The translations under genes were made by a program, and so were the position numbers. A stretch of 22,486 nt of DNA from JACQXM01 sp964569425 (lineage in GTDB: Bacteria > Planctomycetota > Phycisphaerae > UBA1845): positions 1-22,486 of the forward strand of contig CAZMVD010000063.1 of assembly GCA_964569425.1 (NCBI GenBank), written 5' to 3'. Below the pieces are notes generated by a model that saw only the letters and a program-made list of their open reading frames with translations, was not told the origin of the DNA and ran no database searches. Positions 1 to 8,505 of the stretch are shown here, in pieces. The first letter of the stretch is position 1. Every line of letters starts with the position of its first letter.

Positions 1-508
1 GGTTCAGCGCTTCGCCATAATCTCTGCGCCTGATCGCGACTTATTCAGGGACGACCATTTCACCGCGCCATGACAAGGCGAGAGGCTGGGGGCGTGAGGC
101 GTGAGTGAGTTCGGTAGAGCGGTCTCCGCCCGCCGCATCCACTTCCATTCGGCACTTGGCCTTTGGCAATCGGCAATTGGCATGTGGCAATCGACCCCCC
201 CACCGTGACCGCGCCCCGTTTTCGGCGTTTCGGCTTTGGGCGTTTCGGCGTTTCTTCCGCAATCCCCACTCCGAAATTCGAAACCCGTCCGCCTGCCCTT
301 TACGCATGGCGTCAAGGGTCAGCAAGCGTCCCCGGCCGCCGGATAGGGTCATGGATGCGCCGTGGCCCGCAGGGTAGTTTCAGGCGAGCTGCCGCAGGGC
401 CACCATGGTGCGGCATCGGGCAATCTCACCCAAAAACCAAGGTCCCAGCCGCAGCGTCCTACGACAGGTAATCAACGTAACTCACTGTGATTTCTGTACT
501 TGCGTCAC
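1..508. other. Gene-free left end
   Basis: I see no convincing gene here. Open frames exist on both strands, but their translations are low-complexity readings of short repeated words, have no family resemblance, and overlap each other in several frames. The stretch ends at the 3' end of tRNA-Met. The repeated words are described in a separate entry. Confidence 0.6.
160..290. repeat. Word-like microrepeat tract
   Basis: Short words recur with small changes: a ggcaat/ggcaattggca group near 167-190, then a tttcggcg/tttcggct group near 216-255, then an attcgaaa-type word near 274-284. The tttcggcg word also occurs in the insertion inside ubiD (1722-1826), and attcg-type words recur elsewhere in the window. 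This looks like one family of dispersed microrepeats, not coding sequence. Confidence 0.55.
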
Positions 509-582
509 TAGCGGCGCCCGGGGTCGAACCGGGGACCTTGGGGTTATGAATCCCACGCTCTAACCATCTGAGCTACGCCGCC
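509..582 (-). tRNA. tRNA-Met (CAU)
   Basis: The reverse strand folds as a cloverleaf. The acceptor strand GGCGGCG pairs with CGCCGCT (first pair G-U), the D stem is GCTC/GAGC, the anticodon loop is TTCATAA with anticodon CAU, and the T arm is CCCGG-TTCGACC-CCGGG, followed by discriminator A. CCA is not encoded. The anticodon stem TGGGA/CCCCA has an A-C mismatch next to the loop. The acceptor lacks the C1-A72 mismatch of bacterial initiators, so this is probably the elongator tRNA, although CAU can also belong to a tRNA-Ile2 whose C34 becomes lysidine. Confidence 0.9.
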
Positions 583-598
583 TTCAGGACACCGGCAG

Positions 599-625
599 GA
601 TATATCGGCGTTCCCAGTCTGACAA
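599..625 (-). promoter_or_regulatory. Possible promoter of tRNA-Met
   Basis: On the minus strand, TTGTCA (620-625) is followed after 15 bases by TATATC (599-604), about 16 bases upstream of the mature tRNA 5' end. The -35 hexamer matches consensus at 5 of 6 positions and the -10 at 4 of 6; the spacer is short. The position is right for a tRNA promoter, but this is inference. Confidence 0.35.
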
Positions 626-716
626 TTGCGACCGGGCGCTGCGAGCAACACAAACCGCCGCGCCCGCCGCGTACCCGGGCCCCTTGCCGCGCGCCCGCCG
701 GCCGCGCCCCCATTCA

Positions 717-2357
717 CTACAGGCCGAATTCCTTCCACCGCCGTTCGACCTGCGCCACCATCTCCCCGCTCATCTCCAGCTCTTCCGGCCACTCGCGTAC
801 CAGCCCTTCGCCGGCAATCTTGCGGGTGGCGTCGATGCCGATCTTCGCCCCGGCGCCGTACCAGGGCGTGGCGTGGTCGAGAATGTCGCACGGCCCGTCC
901 ACGATCATCGTGTCGCGCCGCCAGTCCACGTTGGCCCCCATGTGAAACAGCACGTCCTGCTCATCATGCACGTTCACGTGCTCGTCCACCACGATAATCA
1001 TCTTGGCGAACATCATCTGCCCCGCCCCCCAGATGCTGCTCATCACCGCCCGCGCCTGCATGGGGTATTCCTTGCGGATCTTTACGAACACGCAGTTGTG
1101 AAACGCCCCGAAGCGCGGCAGGTGATAGTCCAGAATCGACGGAATCAGCATCTTAAGCAGCGGCAGAAAGATTCGCTCCGTCGCCTTGCCCAGGTAATAA
1201 TCCTCCTGCGGCGGCTTGCCCACGATGGTCGTGGGGTACACCGGGTCGCGGCGGTGCGTAATCGCCGTCACGTGAAACGCCGGATAATCATCCGCCAGCG
1301 AATAAAAACCCGTGTGATCACCGAACGGCCCCTCCACCAGCGTTCGCTCGATGTCCACCCACCCTTCGATCACGATCTCCGCATTCGCCGGCACCTCCAT
1401 CGGTATGGTGCGGCAGGGAACCAGTTCGATCCCCCCGTCGTTCAAGAATCCCGCAAACAGCAGCTCGCTCACGTCCGGCGGCAGCGGGCAGGTCGCCGCA
1501 TAGGTCAGCACCGGCTCGCCGCCGAGCACGATGGCCAGCGGCATGCGCTCGCCACGCCGTTTGTGTTTGCGGAAGTGCCGGGCGCCGTCGTGGTGCAGGT
1601 GCCAGTGCATCGCCGCCAGCTTCGCCCCGTACACCTGCACGCGGTACATCCCTACGTTCCGCTCGCCGCTTTCGGGATCCTTGGTGTAGATCCCCGCGAG
1701 CGTGATGTAGCGACCGGTGCCGACGAGGGAAGATGGATGGCCGATTTCCGGTCGACCCCCGCCACTTCGGCGCTCCGCCGTTTCGGCGCTTCCCTCCGTG
1801 CCTTCGTGGCTTCGTGGCTTCGTGCCTGCCGCATGCGGCTTGCCGCCGTAACCCGGTTCGCCGTCGTGCGGCCAGCACTGGATGATCGGCAGTGTCAGCA
1901 GACTGGCATCATCAGTGTGCACCACCTCCTGGCAAATGCCGCGCTTGACCACCTTCGGCCCGTACCCCGCGATCTTCGCCAATTGCGGGAGCTTCTTCAT
2001 CTTCTCCAGCAGCGTGGTGGGCATCTGCGGTTTGACCAGCTCCTGCACCCGCGCCGCCAGCTCCTCAAAGCCGGCCACCCCCAGCGCCAGGCGCATGCGC
2101 TCATAGCTGCCGAACACGTTGATCGCCACCGGCATGTCGTGCCCCGCGACCTTGTCGAAGAGCAGCGCGTGCCCCCCCTGCCGCCCGTGAACCGGATCCG
2201 TCACCGGCGCCTCCGCCGCACCGGCCGCCGGCAGCTTACTCACCCGGTCCGCAATGGCCGATATCTCCAGTATCGGGCTGACCTCCGCACTCACGCGGCA
2301 AAGCTGCCCGCGCGTCTCAAGGTCCTTCAGAAAAGTCGATAAGTCGGAATAAGGCAC
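717..2357 (-). CDS. UbiD-family prenylated-FMN decarboxylase with in-frame insertion
   Basis: A UbiD-family decarboxylase, which uses prenylated FMN to decarboxylate aromatic acids, typically in ubiquinone or menaquinone synthesis; the substrate here is unknown. Seen: the family block RNVGMYRVQVYG, the following MHWHLHHDGARHF, and the catalytic-glutamate block EGPFGDHTGFYS. The GTG start at 2357 is chosen because GAGGAG (2367-2372) lies 9 bases upstream and the protein then begins at the usual N terminus (PYSDLSTFLKDLE); the frame stays open further upstream. That gives 546 residues against roughly 490-500 for many relatives. Part of the excess is a 35-codon low-complexity insertion (bases 1722-1826) between KPHAAGT and GTGRYITLAG, described separately. 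The gene is divergent from the small [2Fe-2S] protein at 2466, and no pathway partner is adjacent. The family call is firm; ubiD versus a menaquinone-specific paralogue is undecided. Confidence 0.93.
   Translation of the reverse strand: MPYSDLSTFLKDLETRGQLCRVSAEVSPILEISAIADRVSKLPAAGAAEAPVTDPVHGRQGGHALLFDKVAGHDMPVAINVFGSYERMRLALGVAGFEELAARVQELVKPQMPTTLLEKMKKLPQLAKIAGYGPKVVKRGICQEVVHTDDASLLTLPIIQCWPHDGEPGYGGKPHAAGTKPRSHEGTEGSAETAERRSGGGRPEIGHPSSLVGTGRYITLAGIYTKDPESGERNVGMYRVQVYGAKLAAMHWHLHHDGARHFRKHKRRGERMPLAIVLGGEPVLTYAATCPLPPDVSELLFAGFLNDGGIELVPCRTIPMEVPANAEIVIEGWVDIERTLVEGPFGDHTGFYSLADDYPAFHVTAITHRRDPVYPTTIVGKPPQEDYYLGKATERIFLPLLKMLIPSILDYHLPRFGAFHNCVFVKIRKEYPMQARAVMSSIWGAGQMMFAKMIIVVDEHVNVHDEQDVLFHMGANVDWRRDTMIVDGPCDILDHATPWYGAGAKIGIDATRKIAGEGLVREWPEELEMSGEMVAQVERRWKEFGL
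1722..1826 (-). repeat. In-frame 105-base microrepeat insertion in ubiD
   Basis: GTGCC (GGCAC in gene sense) occurs at 1717-1721 and again at 1822-1826, exactly 105 bases apart. The 35 codons between them encode a charged low-complexity segment (starting TKPRSHEGTEGS). Their DNA consists of gcttcgtg and tttcggcg words, also seen at 216-255. Removing the segment restores AAGTGRYITLAG, which reads like ordinary UbiD sequence. A 5-base target duplication is inference. Confidence 0.7.
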
Positions 2358-2443
2358 TGGTACGTTCTCCTCAGGTTGGTTTCGGGCAGTATAGGGATGG
2401 AGAAGCGTGCGGGCGAGCACCCGCGGTGACATGACCGACCCGC

Positions 2444-2463
2444 ACGCGTACACTCACGCGTAC
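2444..2463. repeat. Paired ACGCGTAC direct repeat upstream of the BFD-like gene
   Basis: ACGCGTAC occurs at 2444-2451 and 2456-2463, 12 bases start to start, ending two bases before the ATG at 2466 in the divergent intergenic region. Each copy contains the palindrome ACGCGT. It could be a regulator site or chance; no clear Shine-Dalgarno sequence is visible for the downstream gene. Confidence 0.3.
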
Positions 2464-2465
2464 CG

Positions 2466-2744
2466 ATGAACCTCGACGACGAAATATGCTACTGCTACCA
2501 CGTGTCCATGCGCAAGCTCATCCATTACGCGCGCCGTGTGCGACCCGACCGTCCCAGCCGCATGACCGGCTGCCTCAACGCCGGCACCGGCTGCGGATGG
2601 TGCATCCCCTTCCTGACCAAGATCGCCGCCGACCCCGACAAGTTCGCCCTTGCCGAACTCTCGCCCGAGGAATACGCCGAACAGCGACAGGCCTATCGCG
2701 CCGCCGGAAAGGACCGAAACACCTTCGACGATCCGCCGACCTGA
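2466..2744 (+). CDS. Small BFD-like [2Fe-2S]-binding protein
   Basis: A 92-residue protein with the cysteine pattern of the bacterioferritin-associated ferredoxin (BFD)-like [2Fe-2S] domain: CYC at residues 8-10 and GCGWC with Cys43 and Cys46. An additional cysteine is at residue 36. BFD-like domains are small electron carriers or iron-sulfur modules, alone or fused to larger oxidoreductases; the partner here is unknown. The C-terminal 35 residues are acidic and charged and lie outside the domain. The ATG at 2466 fits the domain start, although no strong ribosome binding site precedes it. The gene is divergent from ubiD and ends 15 bases before the 3' end of the opposing tRNA-Arg. The two start codons are 108 bases apart, so a shared regulatory region is plausible. 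Confidence 0.82.
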   Translation: MNLDDEICYCYHVSMRKLIHYARRVRPDRPSRMTGCLNAGTGCGWCIPFLTKIAADPDKFALAELSPEEYAEQRQAYRAAGKDRNTFDDPPT

Positions 2745-2759
2745 CCCATCCACAGAATG

Positions 2760-2832
2760 TGCGCCCGGGAGGACTCGAACCTCCAACCTACTGGTTCGAA
2801 GCCAGCCACTCTGTCCATTGAGCTACGGGCGC
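2760..2832 (-). tRNA. tRNA-Arg (UCG)
   Basis: The reverse strand folds as a cloverleaf: acceptor GCGCCCG/CGGGCGC, D stem GCTC/GAGT, anticodon stem GCTGG/CCAGT with loop CTTCGAA, anticodon UCG, and T arm GGAGG-TTCGAGT-CCTCC, followed by discriminator A. CCA is not encoded. The anticodon UCG reads CGA-type arginine codons. Confidence 0.92.
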
Positions 2833-2887
2833 AAGAAGGCGTTGCGGAACAAGGCGTGCAATCCCCTTCACTGGAATCGCGTTTGCC

Positions 2888-2915
2888 ATTATAACCCGCC
2901 CGGTGGCGCGGTAAA
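2888..2915 (-). promoter_or_regulatory. Probable promoter of tRNA-Arg
   Basis: On the minus strand TTTACC (2910-2915) is followed after 16 bases by a perfect TATAAT (2888-2893). Transcription would begin near 2881, giving a leader of roughly 50 bases before the tRNA 5' end at 2832. The -10 match is exact and the -35 is 4 of 6. Confidence 0.5.
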
Positions 2916-3073
2916 CCCTGGCCGCTCGCGGCCGCGCAGGTGGTCGCACGCCGCACGCCACGCCGGCCATTGACGCGCAGACGTTTGGCGGACACAGTAA
3001 CCATACGATACGCCGGTCGGCCGACTCCCGGACAGCGGGGTCACGGCGACCGGCGGAGGTTCACCTGCACAGG

Positions 3074-3643
3074 ATGTCTACCCAAAAAGGACGACCCAAC
3101 GTGACACCCGCCAAGCGCGCTCAGGATACGGACGCCGAAGAGGCGCCGATAGACAACGAAAAAGAAACCGAAGTCGCCGTGGAGCCGGTGGACGGTGCCG
3201 ACGCCCCCGAGGGCGCCGTCGAAGGGCCCGCCATCGCCACCAAACGACCCCTCGGCGTCAAAGAAGTCATTCCGCTGAAGTGGAAGGTCGTCGGAGAATC
3301 CGGTGGGCTGGTCCTCACGCTCTTCAAGTCCGTCGAACGCGAAGATTCCGACGCTCAGCTCGAACGCCTCACCAAGGACGGCTTCTATACCAACCTTCGC
3401 ATTCTCGACGTCGCCGAGAAAATCACCCAGACCATTAAGCCCGAACCGGCCAAGGCCAGGGAACCGCGCGCCCGCGCGCCCAAGGCTGCCGCGGAAGTGG
3501 CGCCCGGAAGAAAGCCGCGCGTCCCCAAGGAAAAGGCGGAAAAAAAATCGCGCGCCGTCGCCAAGCCTTCCAAAAAAGCCCCCAAGAAAAAAACCTCGTC
3601 CGGCCGAACTTCCGAACGACGCTCCCCCAAGAAGAAAAAATAG
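3074..3643 (+). CDS. Hypothetical protein with histone-H1-like basic tail
   Basis: I do not recognise a named family. The 189-residue protein has three parts: an acidic, probably disordered N terminus (about 15-55), a short central region that looks folded (about 58-121, with VIPLKWKVVGESGG and a charged helix-like segment), and a long Lys/Ala/Pro/Arg-rich tail (about 122-189) ending in a run of lysines. The tail resembles histone H1 and bacterial H1-like nucleoid proteins, so nucleic-acid binding is a reasonable inference, not a demonstrated function. The ATG at 3074 has GGAGGT about 13 bases upstream; an in-frame GTG at 3101 is an alternative. It converges on truA with only 24 bases between stop codons. 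Confidence 0.75.
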   Translation: MSTQKGRPNVTPAKRAQDTDAEEAPIDNEKETEVAVEPVDGADAPEGAVEGPAIATKRPLGVKEVIPLKWKVVGESGGLVLTLFKSVEREDSDAQLERLTKDGFYTNLRILDVAEKITQTIKPEPAKAREPRARAPKAAAEVAPGRKPRVPKEKAEKKSRAVAKPSKKAPKKKTSSGRTSERRSPKKKK

Positions 3644-3667
3644 CCCGTCCCACTTCGGCCGCGCAGG

Positions 3668-4498
3668 CTACGACGTTTCCTCCGCACGCGAAACGGGGGC
3701 GCTGCGCGCTTCCTTTTCCTCCACCGCACGCTCCGAAGGCCGCATCAGGTGGTCCGGATAGCGGACCCATTGCAGGCATAGCCCCTGCGCCGCCGCCGTC
3801 GGTCCCGCCTGACGCCGATCACGCGACGCCAGAATGGCCGTCACGTGCTCCGGCGCCCACCGCCCCCGACCCACGTCGATCAACGTCCCCGCCATGTTGC
3901 GCACCTGATGATAAAGAAAGCCGTCGCCTTCCACGTCAAGGTGGATCTCCTCGCCCGCGCGGTTCACCTCGCACCGAAACACCCGCCGCACCATGCTCTC
4001 GCGCACCGCCCCCATCGGCGTCATCGCCGTGAAGTCATGCTCCCCCACGAAATGCTGCGCCGCCTCGCGCATCCGCTCCACGTCCAGATCCCGCCAGCAG
4101 TGATACACATAGCGCTGGGTCAGGTTCTTCACCGGACGCGCAACCGAATGGTGAATGCGGTAGCGGTACAGCTTGCTCAGCGCACTGCGCGTGGCGTGGA
4201 AATCGGCGTGTACCTCGCGCACCTCGAGCACGCCGACGTCTTCCGGCAGGCGCGCCCCCACCGCGTGCAGCAGCTTGTCGCAGGGAATGTCGCAACCGGT
4301 TACCACGCTGCTGACATGGCCGACGGCGTGGACCCCCGCGTCCGTCCGCCCGCTGCCCGCCAGGTCCAGCGGGTGCCGCAACACCCGCCGCAGCGCGTCC
4401 TCCAGCACCTCCTGGACTGTGCGCTGCCCGAGCTGCCGCTGCCACCCGTGGAAGTCGGTGCCGTCAAACGCCACCCGCAAGTACAAAGTTCGCTCCAC
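3668..4498 (-). CDS. truA: tRNA pseudouridine(38-40) synthase TruA
   Basis: TruA converts uridines 38-40 in the tRNA anticodon stem-loop to pseudouridine. Seen: the N-terminal strand block LYLRVAFDGTDFHGWQ, the catalytic motif GSGRTDAGVHA with Asp at about residue 53, KLYRYRIHH, the HDFTA block, and GFLYHQVRNMAGTL near the C terminus. The GTG start at 4498 is chosen because it gives 276 residues, close to the family norm of about 245-270, places the first strand at the N terminus, and has AGGA 9 bases upstream. An upstream in-frame ATG (4678) would add 60 residues unlike the family. The last 20 or so residues are a charged tail. The 294 bases upstream (4499-4792) contain no gene I can support. 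It is convergent with the gene at 3074 and stands alone. Confidence 0.95.
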   Translation of the reverse strand: MERTLYLRVAFDGTDFHGWQRQLGQRTVQEVLEDALRRVLRHPLDLAGSGRTDAGVHAVGHVSSVVTGCDIPCDKLLHAVGARLPEDVGVLEVREVHADFHATRSALSKLYRYRIHHSVARPVKNLTQRYVYHCWRDLDVERMREAAQHFVGEHDFTAMTPMGAVRESMVRRVFRCEVNRAGEEIHLDVEGDGFLYHQVRNMAGTLIDVGRGRWAPEHVTAILASRDRRQAGPTAAAQGLCLQWVRYPDHLMRPSERAVEEKEARSAPVSRAEETS

Positions 4499-4792
4499 AC
4501 CGGTCGATCCTAAGCCGCGCTTCCGGCGCCGACAAGCCGTGACATCGAAGCGCCCGCTAACCACCCCCGACTCCGCTACAAACCTCGCGCGCCCGGCGAT
4601 CACCGAATGGGCTCTCCAATGCGCCTCAGATCCCAGGACGTGTGACAGTGGAAGTGGGGCTCTTTCCGAAGGGATCACACCTCGCCGCGAAGGGCCAATG
4701 AGCCGGCCGCGTCATCCGCGTTTCCGGTTACGCACCCGAGACGTCACGAGTCTCACGGTCGGGGCTTGTCGACTTTGAGATCGTTGGCCTCG

Positions 4793-7700
4793 TTACGGCA
4801 GGGGCTGACGCGCCTCGGGCTCCGCCGTAGTCAATCGGGTCCAGAGCGCGGTCAGGGGCGCACTGTCAGGCGATTTCTCGCGCGCCATTTCGAGGAAGCG
4901 GACCGCGGATTCGGGGGGCAGTCCGGCCTCCAGGGCGCGGGCCAGGTGGCCGGCCGTGGCAGTGTCGTCGCCCGCGTGGAAGGTAAGGTCGGCCGCGAGA
5001 AAGTGGGCGTAGGGATCGCGCGGGTTGAGTTCGATGGCGCGGTGCGACCAGCGAAGAAGTTTGGGGAGCAGTTCGTCGGTCGGTTTGCGCAGGAGCTGCC
5101 CTTCGCGACGGCGCAGAAGCGACTCGCACAGCCGGCGATAGCGCATCGCAACCTCGGTGTCGAGCATTCCTTCATCGACGGTGGCAACGGCGAGGCGGCG
5201 GAGGCGCTCGCGCGCCGCGTCTTCGTGGTCGGCGGCAAGGGCGTAATCGACCATCCGCTGGCGAACGTCTTCCTGAAGTTGGCGGCCCGGCTGAGACCGT
5301 GGGGCCAGCGCGAGAGCCTGTTCGGCGCTGCGCTCGGCGGCGGCAGGGTCGTCAGGCCGATGGTAAAACCGGCAGTCGGCGAGTTCGGCGTAGCAACTGG
5401 CAGCGCCGAAGGGCGGATCGATGAACTGCGCCAGGTAGAGCGCAGCGGCGCTGGCCAGCACCCGTTCGGCGCGGGCGTAGTCGCCGCGGAGGAACCAGGC
5501 GGCGGCGGCAAGGCGGAGCTTTTCGGGGTGCCAGATTTCCGGCGCGCCGTTGGCGGCGGTAGACGCCTGACGGTCTGCGTCAACTTCAGGGGAGCGCGGT
5601 TCGAGTTGCTGGAGGAAGGTCTCGAAGCCGGGGTGCGTGGCGGCACGCTGGACCAGGCCCAGAACTTCGGGGGATAGACGGTTGTGGCGCAGGGGACGCG
5701 CCAGGCGATCAAAGAGCGCGGGCAGATCAAGGGGTGATTCGGCGGCGATGCCAGCTTCGACGGATTCGGCGGCGAGTTCGGGATCGTAAGGAAGGCGCCG
5801 GAGATCCCGCTCCAGCGCCGTGAGGGCGTTCTTGAGGTACAGGCGGCGCTGGGCGTCGTCCTGCCGCGCCGCGGCGTGGTCCGCGAGCAGGCGGTTGAGG
5901 GCGTACTCCAGCCGGCCGTGGTGCAGAAAGCCCGGCGAGCGGACAAGCAGTTCACTGAGCACACGGCTGGCATCGGCGGCGTAGCGTTCGCTTTCACGGC
6001 GGTCTTCGTCGGCCAGTGCCACCAGATTGACATCGACCAGGTCGCCGGCGCGGGCGCGGGCGGCGCGATCGGCGGCACGGGCGGAAAGCCGCGCGGCGAT
6101 GTGGGTCTGGGCTTCCGCAAGTCGAAACAGATTGGTAAGCGCACGCTGCGGATTGAGGCGGCTGGTCGCCTGAAGCGCGAGCTGCGCGGCGCGATCGTAC
6201 TCCTCGTCCTCGAGCGCTACCGCGGTCTGGTAAGTGTCCCGCGCGGCGCGGAAGTCCTGCTGGGTGAGAATGAGAGCGAGGAATCCGCCGGCGCCGGCGA
6301 GCGCCGCAGCGGCGAGGCGTCGGACCCGGGTGGCGCTGAGCCGTTCAAGCAGATTGAATTCCGGCGCGCCCGAAAGGGCCCACACCAGACCGAGCGTGGT
6401 GTAAAAGGCGGTGGGAACGCCCGAAACACGAAGCCCGACCCCGAAGGACTCCTCGACCAGCAAGGCGACGAGCGCCGCCAGCAGCGCGATCAACGGCCAG
6501 CGGATTTCGGCCGCAGGCTCGCGCGCCAGGCGCGCCATGCCGCCGCGTAAGGTAAGCGCCAGCAGCGCGGCAAACAGCAACAGACCGACGATGCCGAGAT
6601 CCGCCAGCACTTCGAGCCACTCGTTGTGCGCATGTTCAATGCGCGCGGTGAAGACTTGTGGATCGCGCAGGGCGTCTTCACCGGCCACGTAGGCGTCGGC
6701 GGCGAGTACATAGCCCCCCTGACCGTGGCCGGTGAGCGGCTTCTCACGAAACATGCGCCACGCGTAATCCCAGGTATAGGTGCGGAATCGGAGCGTGGCG
6801 TCCCGCCCCGTAGGCGAAGGCTCGAAGCGGCGCGCGGAGAAATAAGACCACCCGGCCACGAAAAGAACCAGCGCAAGGGCGAGAGGCGCCAGACGGGCAC
6901 GGCCGCGCAGGCCGAAAAAGGCCATGGCGAGCAACCCGGCGCCGAGCCCGAGCGCCGGACCGCGCGACTCGGTAAGGTAAAACGCCCAGGCACCGAGGGC
7001 GAGAACCACCAGCGCGGCAAGGAGAACAACGGTGCGGTGGGCGGCGCCGCGGTGCCGGGTGGTGACGGTGGCGGCGACCTGCGCAATGCTCAGCAACATG
7101 CCGGGAATGAGACAGGTGGAGAGAAAGTTGGGGTTGCCGAATGGGAACTTGGCACGAATCGTCCAATTGCGGCCGTAGTAGTACCAGAGCGCCAGCGCGG
7201 CGGTAACGGCGGCGACGGCGATCCAGATGTGAGCGGCGATGGCAGCCGCGCGCGGGCTCAGTCCGTGAGCAAGCACGAACGACCAGAGCAGAAAAATGGT
7301 CAGCAGCAGCGTGGCGCCGAGCGACAACTCAGGCGCCACGGACCAGCGGCTGGAGGCAAACGACCACAGCAGGTACAGCAGCGCTGCGCCCTGGGCCAAA
7401 AGAGCCGCCGTTCGCACCATGGCAGAACGGTCATGGGAAAACGAGCCGTCGGCGCGCGGGCGCTCAAGCACCGGGACATGCAGAGCGACGGTGTCGTTTT
7501 CTTCGCCCTGGGTGCGATCGCGGGAAAGGACCGCAATCGCAAGAGCGAGGGCCGCGAGTCCGGCGCCGACGCCGAGCAGGTAGTTCTTGATTTCCCCCGC
7601 GTTGAGCGTGGGCATCTGATAGTTGAGGCACAGAATCTGGACCACAGCGCGGAGGGGAGACTGAGCGTGCCACGGTATGGCACCATCGACCAGCGTGGTG

Positions 7701-7816
7701 GATTCCGCGGCGCTGAGCAACAGGTACCCACCGCCCAGCGTCATGACCACCAGCGCGAGCATGACAACGTGCAGCGGGCGGAGCGACGGACTGTCGGAAA
7801 CGCGAATGACACTCAT
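4793..7816 (-). CDS. O-antigen ligase/polymerase-like membrane protein with TPR-like C-terminal half
   Basis: A 1007-residue protein of the O-antigen ligase / Wzy_C-type family, whose members join or polymerise surface glycans at the inner membrane. Hydrophobic segments begin at about residues 15, 80, 135, 165, 190, 230, 265, 285, 310, 410 and 440. Family landmarks are GNPNFLS (about 227), ESRGPALG (about 283), the TWDYAWRMFREKPLTGHGQGGY loop (348-369) and HAHNEWLEVLADLGIVG (395-411). From about 515 to the end it is soluble, Ala/Leu/Arg-rich and helical, with TPR-like segments, probably facing the periplasm. Such a ligase plus TPR arrangement is known in the family. The glycan substrate cannot be told, and no glycosyltransferase lies nearby. 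The ATG at 7816 fits the first membrane segment; the ribosome binding site is weak. Downstream gene order suggests a stand-alone transcript. Confidence 0.85.
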   Translation of the reverse strand: MSVIRVSDSPSLRPLHVVMLALVVMTLGGGYLLLSAAESTTLVDGAIPWHAQSPLRAVVQILCLNYQMPTLNAGEIKNYLLGVGAGLAALALAIAVLSRDRTQGEENDTVALHVPVLERPRADGSFSHDRSAMVRTAALLAQGAALLYLLWSFASSRWSVAPELSLGATLLLTIFLLWSFVLAHGLSPRAAAIAAHIWIAVAAVTAALALWYYYGRNWTIRAKFPFGNPNFLSTCLIPGMLLSIAQVAATVTTRHRGAAHRTVVLLAALVVLALGAWAFYLTESRGPALGLGAGLLAMAFFGLRGRARLAPLALALVLFVAGWSYFSARRFEPSPTGRDATLRFRTYTWDYAWRMFREKPLTGHGQGGYVLAADAYVAGEDALRDPQVFTARIEHAHNEWLEVLADLGIVGLLLFAALLALTLRGGMARLAREPAAEIRWPLIALLAALVALLVEESFGVGLRVSGVPTAFYTTLGLVWALSGAPEFNLLERLSATRVRRLAAAALAGAGGFLALILTQQDFRAARDTYQTAVALEDEEYDRAAQLALQATSRLNPQRALTNLFRLAEAQTHIAARLSARAADRAARARAGDLVDVNLVALADEDRRESERYAADASRVLSELLVRSPGFLHHGRLEYALNRLLADHAAARQDDAQRRLYLKNALTALERDLRRLPYDPELAAESVEAGIAAESPLDLPALFDRLARPLRHNRLSPEVLGLVQRAATHPGFETFLQQLEPRSPEVDADRQASTAANGAPEIWHPEKLRLAAAAWFLRGDYARAERVLASAAALYLAQFIDPPFGAASCYAELADCRFYHRPDDPAAAERSAEQALALAPRSQPGRQLQEDVRQRMVDYALAADHEDAARERLRRLAVATVDEGMLDTEVAMRYRRLCESLLRRREGQLLRKPTDELLPKLLRWSHRAIELNPRDPYAHFLAADLTFHAGDDTATAGHLARALEAGLPPESAVRFLEMAREKSPDSAPLTALWTRLTTAEPEARQPLP

Positions 7817-7959
7817 GGATCGTCACATCGAATCCCGGGGGTTCGCATTCGTAATGCAGGTTCGTTCGTGCGCCGAGCGCACACCGAAGGTGTCAGGCTC
7901 CCACCGCATGACGTTCGGTGCCACACATGAGTCGCGTGCAGAATGGTCGATTCGCGTGG

Positions 7960-8505
7960 TCATGACGACGGTGCGATCCAGGGTACGTCGGCCACGCCGG
8001 CGCGGTGGTTGGCGCGCCGCGCGAGGGCGAAAAGCAGGTCGCTGAGCCGGTTCAAGTAGACAATCGCCGCGGGCCGTACAGGCTCGTGCTGCGCGAGTGT
8101 GACCAGTGCGCGTTCAGCGCGGCGGCAAACCGTTCGCGCGAGGTGCAGCGCCGCCGCCGCGGGGGTACCGCCGGGCAGGACGAATGCCCTCAGCGCCGGG
8201 GTTTCCGCGCACGCCTCGTCGATCCAACGTTCAAGCTGCGTAATGTGGGATTCGGCGAGCTGCACCTGTGCAACCCTGTCGGCCGGGGTGGCGAGTTCGG
8301 CGCCCAGCACAAACAGGTCGGACTGGATGCGCCGCAGCGGTTCGGCAACTTGCGGATCGGGGTCGGCGGCAAGGGCGAGGCCGATGGCGGCGTTGGTTTC
8401 GTCCACTTCGCCGTACGCGGTAACGCGGAGGTTGTTCTTCGGAACCCGGCCCCCGCCGAACAGGGCGGTGGAGCCGTCGTCGCCGCTCTTGGTATAGAGT
8501 TTCAT
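7960..8505 (-). CDS. pduO: PduO-type ATP:cob(I)alamin adenosyltransferase
   Basis: Transfers the adenosyl group of ATP to cob(I)alamin to make coenzyme B12, used by radical enzymes such as mutases. Seen: the N-terminal ATP-binding block TKSGDDGSTALFGGG (residues 4-18), VDETNAAIG, the block CRRAERAL and the C-terminal LNRLSDLLFALAR. The ATG at 8505 is chosen because GGAGG lies 6 bases upstream and the protein begins at the usual MKLYTKSGDDG; the open frame extends further upstream without family similarity. The length of 181 residues is normal for the single-domain form. No cobalamin biosynthesis or B12-dependent enzyme gene is adjacent. It is separated from the ligase gene by 143 bases and from the purH end by a hairpin array and an assembly gap. 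Confidence 0.95.
   Translation of the reverse strand: MKLYTKSGDDGSTALFGGGRVPKNNLRVTAYGEVDETNAAIGLALAADPDPQVAEPLRRIQSDLFVLGAELATPADRVAQVQLAESHITQLERWIDEACAETPALRAFVLPGGTPAAAALHLARTVCRRAERALVTLAQHEPVRPAAIVYLNRLSDLLFALARRANHRAGVADVPWIAPSS

Noticed and set aside
684..2342. Plus-strand open frame of 552 codons opposite ubiD
   Set aside because: Shadow of a well-supported UbiD gene; composition is typical of antisense GC-rich frames.
6626..7930. Plus-strand open frame of 434 codons opposite the ligase-like gene
   Set aside because: Antisense shadow; the minus strand carries clear membrane segments and family motifs.
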